A stretch of 32,566 nucleotides of DNA from UBA3871 sp002392265 (GCA_946614255.1 CAMOGS010000041.1:1-32566); one strand, 5' to 3'; positions 1 to 9,387 are shown, numbered from the stretch's first letter. Notes: generated from the sequence alone by a model not told the origin. Numbers and translations: made by a program.

Positions 1-1695
1 GGCTGCTCCCACAGAGTCAGATCATTTTTATTTAACTGCGCCGCAGGTATTCAGAAAGGCTCCGTTCAGGGCATAGTTCCTAAAACAATGCTGCCAAATC
101 AGGCAGAGTTTACCGAAATGCGCTGGTTCGACCAGGGCAGTGCCAACCTCCCTGAAGAAAAGCAAGTTTACCTGAACGGTCAATACATATGGTTCGGCAA
201 CATCGTTTTTACCGATGAAGAAAATGACCTTTCCTTTGGAGTCGAAATCTGCCGTGACATCTGGACTGCAATGAGCCCAAGCTCCTACCTTTCCGTCGCA
301 GGTGCACACATCATCTTTACACCGAGTGCAAGCACCGAAACCGCAGGCAAGGCCTCGCAGCGCAAATATGCACTTTCCGCAATGTCACAGAAAAACAGCT
401 GCGGCTATGTCTATGCTTCCTGCGGAGTTGGTGAGTCCACCTCAGAAGCCGTTTTTGCCGGCCACAGACTGATTATCGAGAGCGGCACAATCATCGCCGA
501 AAGCAAGCGCTTTGAGCGCAATTCCGACGCAACCTACAGCGAAATCGATATCGAAAGACTTCGCTTTGAACGCATAAGAAACCGCAACATACAGGCTTGT
601 AACGAAGAATATCTCGGAGCCTATGATTATATCAGAATCGCCATTCCAAAGATCCGCATGGTCGGCTTTGACGAAAAGCCGGTTCGCAAATATCCGCCTA
701 ACCCTTGGATTTTGGCATGCACGCCTGCAGCAGACGATTACTGCGCCGATGTATTCAGCATCCAGGCATCCGCACTGGCACGTCGTATGGAGCACATCGG
801 TACAAAGAAAACTGTCATCGGTGTTTCAGGCGGCCTCGATTCCACAATGGCACTGATGGTAATCTGCGAAGCACACAAGCTCCTCGGACTGCCTATGGAG
901 AATGTCATCGCGATAACGCTTCCGGGCTTTGGCACATCAGATCACACTCACGACAATGCAGTTACAATGATGAAAGAGCTCGGCGTAACGATGCGTGAAA
1001 TCAGCATAAAGGACGCTGTTTTGCAGCACTTTAAGGATATCGGGCACGATCCGGAGAACCGCGATCTGACATACGAAAACGCTCAGGCCAGAGAACGCAC
1101 CCAGATTCTGATGGATGTTGCCGGCAAAGAAAACGCACTGATGGTCGGCACAGGCGATCTTTCCGAAATCGCCCTCGGATGGTGCACATATAACGGTGAC
1201 CACATGGCATTTTACGGTGTAAACGGCTCGCTTCCAAAGACACTGCTGCCATACGTGCTCACATATGTGATGAACACGCGCTATACCGACAAGCCAAAGC
1301 TTCAGGCCACAATCAAATCCGTCATCGACACACCGATTTCACCGGAGCTGCTGCCGCCTGACAAGGATGGCAAGATTGCTCAAAAGACAGAAGACAAGAT
1401 AGGGCCTTACGTGCTCCATGACTTCTTCATCTACCACACGGCACTCTCGGGCTGGGCTCCCGAAAAGATGCTCTACATCGCCGAGCAAGCCTTTGAAGGC
1501 ATATTCAAGCGCGACTACATAGCAAAGTGGCAGCGCACCTTCTACCAAAGACTGTTCTCGCAGCAGTTCAAGCGTAACTGTGCGCCTGACTGTCCGAAGG
1601 CAACTCAGTTCTCCTTCGGCGAATGGCATATGCCAAGCGATGTCTATGCTTCACAGTGGCTGGCTGAAATGGACAGACTGATTGAAAACAAATAA
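1..1695 (+). CDS. nadE: Glutamine-dependent NAD(+) synthetase (5' end outside window)
   Basis: Makes NAD from deamido-NAD with ATP and glutamine in the cytoplasm. The reading frame is open from base 1, and the first 29 codons before the first in-frame ATG (88) still match the family (an LFNCAA...IVPKT stretch), so the true start lies upstream. Visible parts are the end of a nitrilase-like glutaminase domain, with the catalytic Cys in EICRDIW at bases 250-252, and then the synthetase domain, whose ATP-pyrophosphatase P-loop GVSGGLDST lies near 820-848. The C-terminus looks intact, ending in the usual FSFGEWHMPSD-like region and a TAA stop. The gene converges on the large membrane-protein gene and shares a terminator with it. 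The family call is secure; only the N-terminal half of the glutaminase domain is missing. Confidence 0.96.
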   Translation, partial: GCSHRVRSFLFNCAAGIQKGSVQGIVPKTMLPNQAEFTEMRWFDQGSANLPEEKQVYLNGQYIWFGNIVFTDEENDLSFGVEICRDIWTAMSPSSYLSVAGAHIIFTPSASTETAGKASQRKYALSAMSQKNSCGYVYASCGVGESTSEAVFAGHRLIIESGTIIAESKRFERNSDATYSEIDIERLRFERIRNRNIQACNEEYLGAYDYIRIAIPKIRMVGFDEKPVRKYPPNPWILACTPAADDYCADVFSIQASALARRMEHIGTKKTVIGVSGGLDSTMALMVICEAHKLLGLPMENVIAITLPGFGTSDHTHDNAVTMMKELGVTMREISIKDAVLQHFKDIGHDPENRDLTYENAQARERTQILMDVAGKENALMVGTGDLSEIALGWCTYNGDHMAFYGVNGSLPKTLLPYVLTYVMNTRYTDKPKLQATIKSVIDTPISPELLPPDKDGKIAQKTEDKIGPYVLHDFFIYHTALSGWAPEKMLYIAEQAFEGIFKRDYIAKWQRTFYQRLFSQQFKRNCAPDCPKATQFSFGEWHMPSDVYASQWLAEMDRLIENK

Positions 1696-1707
1696 TCAAA
1701 AAAGGAC

Positions 1708-1748
1708 AATCCCCGAAGTACCGATATGGTACCTCGGGGATTTTGACT
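1708..1748. terminator. Shared terminator between nadE and the 1280-aa gene
   Basis: Arms at 1708-1722 and 1728-1742 pair over 15 bp with a single G-U wobble and a 5-base loop. The stem is flanked by A-rich sequence on the left and by TTTTGACTTTTT on the right, so it could stop transcription from both convergent genes. Confidence 0.85.
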
Positions 1749-1758
1749 TTTTGGAACT

Positions 1759-4700
1759 CTATCTTTCCGGCTCAAGTATAGTTGCGCCGACTTGTATGCC
1801 ATAGTTCATATAGCTGTAGTCTCCCGTCAAAAGCTTTGGACAGAGAGTAGCATATGATTCATTTGTGTAGAACCCTGTCTGTTCACCGCTGGCCTTTTTG
1901 TATACCATAAATCCTGTACACTCCTTGCCATCGTAGACAAACTTTGCTGTACCGGCCTTTGAAGATGTTGCATAGATGTTTCCGTCTACGATAATCTCTG
2001 ACTGACCGGCCTGGTTAGAACCGAGATAAACGGTCATGCCCGATGCCTTCGCATTGCTGAAAATATTCTTTCGCAGCACCAGACTGCCTACATTCGAGCC
2101 CTTGAAATCCGAGCCCATATCGTCTCCGTAAGTGTTGAGACAGGTATTATTCATAACCTTTACACTGTGAAGATAGCCGTTGCTTCCGTTTGCAGGGCCG
2201 ACAAATATTCCGCCCATGTAGTCGCATGCCGTCAGGTTGTTCTTTAGGGATATATCGTCGCCGTTATAGCTCTGGTCATATCCCACAGCAGAGAGTATCC
2301 CATAACCCCAGTCACATCTGTATGTGATATTTTCGGATATGGTCATATTCCTCGTACTGTCGACCTTTATGCCATAGCCTTCGCCGAGAGTGCTCTTGCA
2401 GGCTCCGACGCTGTTTGACTTTATTGTGCAGTCGCGTGGAGCATCGTAAGCAGCTTGCTGGCAAACGCCTCTGCCGCCGACATATTCTATGCCGCAGCCG
2501 CCTATCGTCATCAGCTTGTTGGCGAACATGTTGATATGTTCTGTATTTCCTTCTACCAGAACGCCTGAGCCCTGGTTGATGTTATAAATATTGTTGTAGT
2601 AAATCAGAATCGAGCGTGTCGCCGTCGTAGTATCACCTATTACCCTGATACCGTAGGCTCTCGGTCCCGGAGTGATGCTTTCGGAAATAACGTTTCCTTC
2701 ATCGTCAAGCTCCTGAACAACCTGATCTGCACCCACTACCCGCAGGTCATGAATATCCAGTCCGGCCAGGATGATGGCCTTTGAATTTACCACCTCAATG
2801 CCTGTCTTTGCATTCTGCAGCTCTAGATTGCACAGTGTCAGGTATTTCGATCCGTCAACGGTTATCAGCGGATCATCACCCTTTAGACCCTTGCCATCAA
2901 TGATGGCTTTCTCCGTAGTGGACGAATGGGTCATAATGGTTATGTAATCGTGGCTGTCACCCTTCAGTGTTATGTGCAGTCTCTCGTTGTACACGCCCGG
3001 CTCCAGATAGAGAACACCGCCGCTGTGCATCGAGTCAATGCCCTTTTGCACGGTCTTAAACGGTAGCTCCTCCGAACCCGGATTGCTGTCATCGCCATAG
3101 GTTGCGACATATTTTTTGTTTGCCGAATCGCTTGCAACATAGCCTGCTATACCAAATGCTTCGAGAACATTAGTCTCCATAGGCTGCATCTGAACGGTAT
3201 TTTCTATATACTGCAGCAGTGCTTCGTCTCTCGGATCCACCTCTGCAATTTCCTTTTGAAATTCCTTGTCGGCCAGATTAGCCTTTATATTGTCAGGAAT
3301 AGAGGATATTCCGTTCATCACTCTGCCCACAATGCCCGGCAGGAACATCCAGCCCGTTACAAATCCGGAAACCAGTAAGACAGCCACCAGCATCCTGATA
3401 ATCATCTTGTCGATTGCCGGCTTCTTTGCCCACTTTTCCTTACGGATAGCCTTCTTTTCGCGCTTCTTTTCCTTTTTTGCTGCCTTCTTTTCTGCCTTTT
3501 GCGCTTTCTTTGCAAGCTTTGCTTCTTTCTTTGCCTTTTTGAGTTCAGGCTTTGCAGCTTTTTTGTCTGCCTTTTTCTGAGCCTTTGCTGCCTTTGCCTC
3601 TTCGGCCTTTTTCTTTGCAAGCTCTTTTTTCTTTATCGCATCAGCCTCTTTGCGGGCCTTTGCTCTAATCTTTTTAACCTGCTTTTTGATATAAGCTTCC
3701 CGTTTCTTTTCATTATTCTTCAAGTAGAAAGGAATCTTTATCTTGCTGGTATCTATGGTTTCTTCCGGCTTTGGTGCCGATTTCTTTTCTTTATTCTCCT
3801 CAGCCTCTTTTTCCGCTTTTATCTTGTTACGGGCCATTTCTTCGGCTTCCTCGAGACTTACCTCCATGTCTGCGGAGTTTTCATCCATGACAATTTCGGT
3901 AAGATTTTCGAGTTCGTCTTTTTCAGGCTCCGGAGCAGGTTCAGGTTCCTTTTTGATTTCCTCAACAACAGCGATATCCTCTGTCGTTTCCTCTGCAGGT
4001 TCAGGAGCCTTTTCCTCTTCCTTTTCGCTCTTGCGGCCTCTGCGGCGTACCTTTGGCTTTCCGTGGCTCTTTTCCTGCTGCCGTTCCGGCTTTGGTTCCG
4101 GCTTTGGTTCGGATTCCTTTTCTTCGGTTTTTTCCGCACCGGTTCCGATTTCCGTTACCAGATTATCAGCATTAGGCATTACAAAGGTATCAGGGATTTC
4201 AAGACTTTCTGCCGATGCTGCCGCTGCAGCAGCCGCTTCAGCCTGCCTCTGCCCCTTTGTAGCCAGGAATCCGCTTTCGATTCCCGCAGCTATATTTTCT
4301 ACGCCTTCCATTACTTCGGATTCACTGCCTGTTTCAGGCTCCGAAGCAGCTTCCGCTTCTTCAACATCCTTTGATTTGTTCCGCCTTCTGAGAAGCTTGT
4401 CTTTCAGGCCCTTTGACTTTTTCTTTCCGTCTCTGTCTTTCTTTGCCTTCTTTTTATCCTTTTTATCTTTTTCTGATCCGGACGCCTCTTCTGTCAAATT
4501 GATTGGGTCGGCAGCTTCAATATTGGCTGCAACAACACTTTCCGCCGCCATCTCTGCCCGCATTTCCTCCGAACCGAGTCCCGGCTCCTGCTCAGAGAAA
4601 TGCAGATTATCATTAAGCGGCTCCATAGCAATCTTTTCGCCGTCAACATCCTCAAGCTCCATAGGAATCCCACCATCCGCAGGCTCTTCAGCCGGCACTG

Positions 4701-5601
4701 CTTCGGCAGCCGGCTCTTCCGCAGGAGCTTCTGTCGGCACTTCTGCCGCAGCTGCCTCTGCTGCTTCTATATCCAATTCCAGCTCAGGGATTTCTATCTC
4801 AGGGATTTCAATTTCAGGCACCTCAATTTCCGGCGCAGGCTCTTCAGCTGCTGGCTCTTCAACCTCCGGCGCAGGTTCCTCTTCTGCCTGGGCCTCTGTC
4901 GATACTTCTGCCGCTGCCGCCTCTGCTGCCGGTTCTTCTGCCGGAGCCTCTGTCGGCACTTCTGCCGCTGCCGCCTCTGCTGCCTCGATATCCAATTCCA
5001 GCTCAGGAATTTCTATCTCAGGGATTTCAATTTCCGGCGCAGGCTCTGCCGCTGCAGGCTCTTCAACCTCAGGTGCAGGCTCTTCCGCTGCCGGCTCCAC
5101 ATTCAGTTCCAGCTGGACTTCTTCAACTGTCTCAGCCTCTGCTGCCGATTCCTCGGCCGGTTCTTCAGCTTCAGCCTCTGCCTCAGCCTCGGCTTCGCGG
5201 CGGCTTATTGCTTCCGCAATCTTTGCCTTCTCGGCCTCTTCTTTTTCGCGCCCGAAAAGCAGCGGCTCCGGTTCAGGAATTTCCGCATACTTGTCGATGC
5301 CTGCCTTTTCGGCTTCCACCGTGCCCATGGACTGGATCATCTCTGCGCGCACTTCGCTCGCAAGCTTGCGTGAAGCGGCCTCTGCTTCCAGATCCACGTT
5401 TTCAGGCTCTTCGGCAGTATATCTGTCAATGAGGGTCTCATAAGTATTGAAACCTTCAGGTGTTTCTATGTAATCTTCTTTTCCGTCTGTAGGCACACTA
5501 ACAGGGCTGTCAACCGTCTCCGGCCAGCCCGAACGCTTACCCTTGTAAGTTTTCCCGTGTTCCCACCTGAGTCGGGAACGGATTCTTTCTTTGATTGTCA
5601 T
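1759..5601 (-). CDS. Large single-pass membrane protein: disordered acidic/basic cytoplasmic region plus extracellular beta-helix domain
   Basis: This protein has 1280 residues. Residues about 1-540 are low-complexity and acidic, rich in Glu, Ala and Pro, with a tandem duplication of 73 codons. Residues about 380-420 and 640-730 are very Lys-rich, the latter a polybasic, probably helical stretch directly before a single hydrophobic segment at about 733-757. After it, residues about 828-1270 resemble a right-handed parallel beta-helix (DUF1565/pectate-lyase-like): a KYVATYGDDSNPG...PFKTVQKGID start, then repeated turns such as ITVDGSKYLTLCNLEL. No N-terminal signal peptide is visible, so I infer N-in, C-out topology. 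The start codon is ATG 5601 with only a distant AAAGG upstream. It is apparently monocistronic. Function is unknown; beta-helix domains of this kind often bind or cleave polysaccharide, but I see no clear catalytic triad. The domain reading is moderately sure. Confidence 0.85.
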   Translation of the reverse strand: MTIKERIRSRLRWEHGKTYKGKRSGWPETVDSPVSVPTDGKEDYIETPEGFNTYETLIDRYTAEEPENVDLEAEAASRKLASEVRAEMIQSMGTVEAEKAGIDKYAEIPEPEPLLFGREKEEAEKAKIAEAISRREAEAEAEAEAEEPAEESAAEAETVEEVQLELNVEPAAEEPAPEVEEPAAAEPAPEIEIPEIEIPELELDIEAAEAAAAEVPTEAPAEEPAAEAAAAEVSTEAQAEEEPAPEVEEPAAEEPAPEIEVPEIEIPEIEIPELELDIEAAEAAAAEVPTEAPAEEPAAEAVPAEEPADGGIPMELEDVDGEKIAMEPLNDNLHFSEQEPGLGSEEMRAEMAAESVVAANIEAADPINLTEEASGSEKDKKDKKKAKKDRDGKKKSKGLKDKLLRRRNKSKDVEEAEAASEPETGSESEVMEGVENIAAGIESGFLATKGQRQAEAAAAAAASAESLEIPDTFVMPNADNLVTEIGTGAEKTEEKESEPKPEPKPERQQEKSHGKPKVRRRGRKSEKEEEKAPEPAEETTEDIAVVEEIKKEPEPAPEPEKDELENLTEIVMDENSADMEVSLEEAEEMARNKIKAEKEAEENKEKKSAPKPEETIDTSKIKIPFYLKNNEKKREAYIKKQVKKIRAKARKEADAIKKKELAKKKAEEAKAAKAQKKADKKAAKPELKKAKKEAKLAKKAQKAEKKAAKKEKKREKKAIRKEKWAKKPAIDKMIIRMLVAVLLVSGFVTGWMFLPGIVGRVMNGISSIPDNIKANLADKEFQKEIAEVDPRDEALLQYIENTVQMQPMETNVLEAFGIAGYVASDSANKKYVATYGDDSNPGSEELPFKTVQKGIDSMHSGGVLYLEPGVYNERLHITLKGDSHDYITIMTHSSTTEKAIIDGKGLKGDDPLITVDGSKYLTLCNLELQNAKTGIEVVNSKAIILAGLDIHDLRVVGADQVVQELDDEGNVISESITPGPRAYGIRVIGDTTTATRSILIYYNNIYNINQGSGVLVEGNTEHINMFANKLMTIGGCGIEYVGGRGVCQQAAYDAPRDCTIKSNSVGACKSTLGEGYGIKVDSTRNMTISENITYRCDWGYGILSAVGYDQSYNGDDISLKNNLTACDYMGGIFVGPANGSNGYLHSVKVMNNTCLNTYGDDMGSDFKGSNVGSLVLRKNIFSNAKASGMTVYLGSNQAGQSEIIVDGNIYATSSKAGTAKFVYDGKECTGFMVYKKASGEQTGFYTNESYATLCPKLLTGDYSYMNYGIQVGATILEPER
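4680..5090 (-). repeat. In-gene tandem duplication, 219-bp period
   Basis: Inside the acidic region, near-identical DNA recurs with a spacing of exactly 219 bases (73 codons); for example, ATATCCAATTCCAGCTCAG starts at 4769 and again at 4988. The encoded unit contains EIEIPEIEIPELELDIEAA and then AEVPTEAPAEEPAAE. The copies differ by small substitutions and a one-pentapeptide difference (IEIPE), suggesting recent in-frame duplication and length variability. Confidence 0.85.
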
Positions 5602-5694
5602 ACCTGTGTCAGCCTTTCTGCGTCATTACTACATATACCTACAATATCTATATCGGCTACCTTTTAAATAATTTTACACATTTTTCAAAAATTC

Positions 5695-5723
5695 TTGTCT
5701 TTTCTTTAAATGTACTATATAAT
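5695..5723 (+). promoter_or_regulatory. Sigma-A-type promoter for the 62-codon gene
   Basis: TTGTCT at 5695-5700, a 17-base spacer and a perfect TATAAT at 5718-5723. It implies a leader of about 55 bases before the ATG at 5787. The spacing is ideal and the surroundings are AT-rich. Confidence 0.75.
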
Positions 5724-5786
5724 AACCATAAGTTGAAACGTGTTAAGCATATCAGGTGTTTGCAAGGCAATTGCGGGGGTGAGAAA

Positions 5787-5975
5787 ATGATTGACAAAGA
5801 AAAGGATATTGAAACCACAAAAGGTCTTGAATTTGTGGATAAAAAGGTTAAAGACACTGCTGAAGAATTCTACGAGGATAAAAGAGTTGAGGACGTTCTG
5901 AATCTCAACCACACTCCTTCGAACAAGGACTTTGACCTAATCAACGACATGATTAACAAGCTGAAGAATATCTGA
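5787..5975 (+). CDS. Small charged protein of unknown function (62 aa)
   Basis: I do not recognise this protein. It starts at ATG 5787, preceded by a GGGGGTGAG ribosome binding site; a longer in-frame reading from 5595 has no such site and runs through the promoter, so I reject it. The 62 residues are highly charged (many Lys, Glu and Asp) and probably helical, with no signal peptide, membrane segment or Cys. The gene has its own strong promoter and is followed at once by a strong terminator, so it is a complete single-gene transcription unit. That arrangement, rather than any homology, is the main support for it being real. Confidence 0.72.
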   Translation: MIDKEKDIETTKGLEFVDKKVKDTAEEFYEDKRVEDVLNLNHTPSNKDFDLINDMINKLKNI

Positions 5976-5978
5976 TGC

Positions 5979-6010
5979 AAACGGAGCAATAAAATGCTCC
6001 GTTTTTATTT
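5979..6010. terminator. Terminator after the 62-codon gene, also at the 3' end of the 5'-nucleotidase gene
   Basis: Perfect 10-bp arms 5979-5988 and 5995-6004 (AAACGGAGCA / TGCTCCGTTT) with a 6-base loop, followed by TTATTTT. The stem abuts the stop codon of the oppositely oriented nucleotidase gene, so it may work in both directions. Confidence 0.88.
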
Positions 6011-7993
6011 TCTCTTCTTCTTTTTTTTCAGTTTCTTTACAACCGTAACAATGCCCAGCACGGTAATAATTATAATTCCAATCAGGGCATAAACGGCCCT
6101 GCCGACCACATTCGGTCCCTTCAAAAGTTCAATTATATTTCTGCTGTCGCTTTTAACCTTGCGGCCTTCTATTCCCGCATACCTGTCCGGAATTACAGGC
6201 ACACCGTCATCGCCCTGCTCGAACGATTCAAGATAGGACGCCAGCGCATACCATTCTTTAATTTCATTCCCCGACTTGTCATAAAGAATACATTTGTTAA
6301 AATCGGTGATTATATTTCCGTCCTTGTCCTTTGGCTGAACCTTTAATATACCATAGCTTTTTGACTCGACCGCACTCATCATCTGCATGGAGTAAAGTCC
6401 GCCGACTACTCTGTAAAGCTTTCCGTTCTCAAGAGGCATTCCTTCTTCTGTGTAAGCCTCCGCTGCCGGAACTCCGCGGCTCGTATCTACCAGACGCACA
6501 TCAGTTACTCTGTTAAGCAAAAGGCGGTGGTTATTGTATTCCCACTTTGCTCCCGAAGGATAAAGCTGTGCAGGCGGCATCAGCTTTGATACAGACACAT
6601 CCACCTCGGCCAGGGTCTTTATCTCTTCCGCGGTCAGATAGCACTCCACCAGCGGATAGCCCGCTATGCCATCCGGGCCGATGCCGAGTGAGAGTATTTC
6701 AAAAGCATTTTTTACAGTAACTTCACCCTTCATGATCGAATCACGAATGACGCCCACAGGTGAAAGTGCGACCGCTACAGGTTCGTAATCATCGCCTTCG
6801 TTCATGTAAACCGCATATATATACGCATCGGCTATGATATTGCCGGTGTTTGATTCATTGTGAAAGCCCTCCATGTCGATTAAAGGCATAAAGGTATTGT
6901 CGTTTTTTGCCAGTACTCTGCCCTCTTCATAGCCGAACCTCGAAAGATACTCCGCATTAATCAGAGGCTTGTACTGCTGCAGGATTTCCGCTGCTGCCGG
7001 GTCATCCGGTATGGTTTTATCAAGCTCTGTAGTCTCATAGCCTGCCGGATTCCATCTGCCGCTCCCGTCCGATACCAGTTTTACCTCACCCAAATACTGC
7101 CCGTAGCAGCGCACTGAACCTATCACAGTCTTTCCGACCACAATAGCTTCAGGCAGATATCTGTGCGAGTGGGCACTCAATATGAAATCTATCTCGGGAA
7201 CCTCGCGCGCTAAAACCAGGTCTTCGGAATCGTCCTTTCCCTCGAGAGTTCCCGTGTGTGAAAGGGCCACAATCAGGTCGCAGTTTTCAGCTTTAAGCTG
7301 CGCCACCGTTTTCTTTGCAGCCTCTATAATATTTTCAAACTCTATCCCCGACAGCGGAGCATCCTCTGCGGATTCTTCGCCCATTAGTCCGAAAACTCCG
7401 CATCTCACACCACCTTTTTCGATTATGGTGTACTCGCTTGCGCCGTACGCGTCCATAGCCGCCTTCAGTTCTTTATCTTCTTTGTCCTTATTTTTATTCC
7501 AGTCTATGTTTGATACAACCAGCTGTGGCAGCTCGACATTCAGTCTTTCCGCTTCAGACTTTGCCGCATAAAGCATGGTCCGAAGTCCCTTCTGACCGAA
7601 ATCAAATTCGTGATTACCAAGGGTTGTCGCATCAAAACCCAGTCTGCCCAGAGTTACCAGCTCAGAAGCATGTGTTGTATACAGTGTGTGATAGAGCGTT
7701 CCCATAGAAAAATCGCCGCCGTCAAACAGGAATGCATCAGGATTTTCCTGCTTTTTCTTCTTTATCAGAGTCGACATTCTGGCTATTCCGCCTATGCTCT
7801 TTACCTCTCCCGCTTCATCCATGATATTGAATGAATCCAGGTGAGAATGGATATCATGCGTAAACAGTATGGTAACCTCTTTACCCTGCGTAGGATTGCT
7901 TTCCGCAACGGATATATCGGTAAAGCTGATACCTAAGGTAGCAAAGGCAAAGATAAATGACAAAATTAAAGCAAATAATCCGGTTTTCTTCAT
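6005..7993 (-). CDS. Membrane-anchored bifunctional metallophosphatase / 5'-nucleotidase (UshA family)
   Basis: Predicted surface enzyme that removes phosphate from extracellular nucleotides or related esters. In the 662-residue form starting at ATG 7993, an N-terminal signal segment (about 1-30) is followed by the calcineurin-like metallophosphoesterase motifs in order: HDIHSH (46-51), GGDFSMG (92-98), GNHE (126-129), SHTG (245-248) and AHSH (274-277). The C-terminal half matches the 5'-nucleotidase substrate-specificity domain (NIIADAYIYA...GVIRDSI). The last 35 or so residues are a hydrophobic helix and a run of Lys/Arg, a membrane anchor rather than an LPXTG signal. A GTG just before the ATG is possible but less likely. 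It is separated from the upstream cofE-like gene by a terminator, so it probably has its own promoter. Confidence 0.93.
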   Translation of the reverse strand: MKKTGLFALILSFIFAFATLGISFTDISVAESNPTQGKEVTILFTHDIHSHLDSFNIMDEAGEVKSIGGIARMSTLIKKKKQENPDAFLFDGGDFSMGTLYHTLYTTHASELVTLGRLGFDATTLGNHEFDFGQKGLRTMLYAAKSEAERLNVELPQLVVSNIDWNKNKDKEDKELKAAMDAYGASEYTIIEKGGVRCGVFGLMGEESAEDAPLSGIEFENIIEAAKKTVAQLKAENCDLIVALSHTGTLEGKDDSEDLVLAREVPEIDFILSAHSHRYLPEAIVVGKTVIGSVRCYGQYLGEVKLVSDGSGRWNPAGYETTELDKTIPDDPAAAEILQQYKPLINAEYLSRFGYEEGRVLAKNDNTFMPLIDMEGFHNESNTGNIIADAYIYAVYMNEGDDYEPVAVALSPVGVIRDSIMKGEVTVKNAFEILSLGIGPDGIAGYPLVECYLTAEEIKTLAEVDVSVSKLMPPAQLYPSGAKWEYNNHRLLLNRVTDVRLVDTSRGVPAAEAYTEEGMPLENGKLYRVVGGLYSMQMMSAVESKSYGILKVQPKDKDGNIITDFNKCILYDKSGNEIKEWYALASYLESFEQGDDGVPVIPDRYAGIEGRKVKSDSRNIIELLKGPNVVGRAVYALIGIIIITVLGIVTVVKKLKKKKKRK

Positions 7994-8025
7994 CACTCAC
8001 ATGCTCCAGTTTTTATTGACAGATA

Positions 8026-8058
8026 TTAAAATAGCCTGCCGCCCGAAGGCGACAGGCT
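8026..8058 (-). terminator. UUCG-loop terminator after the cofE-like gene
   Basis: On the minus strand an 11-bp stem (8048-8058 with 8033-8043, one G-U pair) closes a UUCG tetraloop and is followed by ATTTTAATAT. It separates the cofE-like gene from the downstream nucleotidase gene. Confidence 0.85.
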
Positions 8059-8075
8059 TCGTAATAATTATATTA

Positions 8076-9275
8076 CTAGTTTGTGTAATTGTCAAAGTAT
8101 CCCTGAATGAGAACTACAGGTGTACCCTTATCTCCGGAACCGGAGGTGAGGTCGCAGAGGGAACCGATCAGGTCGGTAAGCTGTCTAGGTGTAGTACCTT
8201 CGGAAGCCATGTTACCAACGAGGTTAGCATCCTTTGCCTTGATGGAATCGGAAATAGCCTTCTTCAGCTCTTCGCCGGAGAGATCGCTGAAATCGTTATC
8301 AGCGAGGTACTTGAGCTTGAGCTCGTTAGGTGTTCCGATGAGGCCCTTTGTGAAGAATGGGGAAACTACAGGGTCTGCGAGCTCCCAAATCTTGCCCTGT
8401 GGGTCTTTGAAAGCGCCATCGCCGTAAACCATAACTTCTACGTTCTTGCCGGTAGCCTTCTTGATTCTTGCCTGAACTTCTTCAACGAGGTCCTGACCTT
8501 CTCTTGGGAAGAGCTTTACCTTGTCTTCTGTAGCCTTGTTGGAGCCGAGAAGACCATACTTTGGATTGAAGCCGCTACCGTTAACGGAAGCAGTCATAAT
8601 ATCGTCGAGACCGAGAACAACCTTGGCTCCTGCAGCCTTGAGGATTCTCTGTGTTCTTACTCTGGTGTGGATATCGCAGTGAAGAACATTGTCTGTGTAT
8701 TCGAGAATTGTCTTTGCCTGGTTTGCGAAAATAACTTCGCACTCAGCGCCGCAGCCCTCTACGAGTTCCTTGTAGTAAGCTACGTAGTCAACACCTGTAA
8801 ACTCGTGCTTGTTGTCTCCGAACAGTTCACGATACTTTGCAAGTGTCAGCACATCGCTGTAAGGGTTGATGCCTGCTTCGTCGATCTTGTCGATGTTAAC
8901 AAGCTGGTTACCTACTTCATCGCTAGGATAGCTGAGCATCAAAACTACCTTTTTGCAACCCTTCGCGATACCGCGGAGGCAGATAGCAAAACGGTTACGG
9001 GACAGGATTGGGAAGATTACGCCAACTGTGCCGCCGCCAAACTTAGCCTTAACATCTGCTGCAATATCGTCTACTGAGCAGTAGTTACCCTGAGAACGAG
9101 CAACAATGGATTCTGTGATTGAAATAACGTCACGATCACGGAGTTCAAAGCCCTCGGACTTTGCAGCTTCAAGCACACTATCTGTTACGATAGTAGCGAG
9201 GTCGTCTCCCTCTCTGATGATAGGGCAACGAACGCCTCTTGATACTGTTCCAACTCTTCTAGTGTTTTCTGACAT
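8076..9275 (-). CDS. CofE-like coenzyme F420-0:L-glutamate ligase family protein
   Basis: This 399-residue protein reads as a member of the F420-0:gamma-glutamyl ligase family. Conserved-looking stretches are RGVRCPIIREGDDL near the N-terminus, DVISITESIVARSQG at about 47-61, a middle GGGTVGVIFPILSRNRFA block and MVYGDGAFKDPQG in the C-terminal half. The true CofE of F420 producers is about 250 residues, so this is a longer form. I see no other F420 genes here, and most Clostridia are not thought to make F420, so the substrate is probably a different acid-amine pair. The start ATG 9275 is chosen because AAAGGA lies 8 bases upstream; a longer reading from 9329 has no such site. It is monocistronic, with its own promoter, a leader of about 105 bases and a terminator. 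Confidence 0.8.
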   Translation of the reverse strand: MSENTRRVGTVSRGVRCPIIREGDDLATIVTDSVLEAAKSEGFELRDRDVISITESIVARSQGNYCSVDDIAADVKAKFGGGTVGVIFPILSRNRFAICLRGIAKGCKKVVLMLSYPSDEVGNQLVNIDKIDEAGINPYSDVLTLAKYRELFGDNKHEFTGVDYVAYYKELVEGCGAECEVIFANQAKTILEYTDNVLHCDIHTRVRTQRILKAAGAKVVLGLDDIMTASVNGSGFNPKYGLLGSNKATEDKVKLFPREGQDLVEEVQARIKKATGKNVEVMVYGDGAFKDPQGKIWELADPVVSPFFTKGLIGTPNELKLKYLADNDFSDLSGEELKKAISDSIKAKDANLVGNMASEGTTPRQLTDLIGSLCDLTSGSGDKGTPVVLIQGYFDNYTN

Positions 9276-9387
9276 ATTTTTCATCCTTTCTCTGCATACT
9301 CTCTCGCAACCTTCCGGTCGCTCGCGCACCGTGCACGCTGCCGAGTTACATGAGGAGTATAATTATTTTCAGAAAAAATACCTTCTA

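Noticed and set aside
3743..5443. Long rightward open frame (566 codons, Ser-rich) opposite the low-complexity part of the 1280-aa gene
   Set aside because: It is the mirror of Glu/Ala/Pro/Lys codons on the other strand, has no ribosome site and no recognisable domain. The minus-strand reading has a membrane helix and a folded domain.
7869..9077. 402-codon rightward open frame opposite the cofE-like gene
   Set aside because: It runs antisense to a recognisable enzyme, crosses that gene's terminator, and has no ribosome site.
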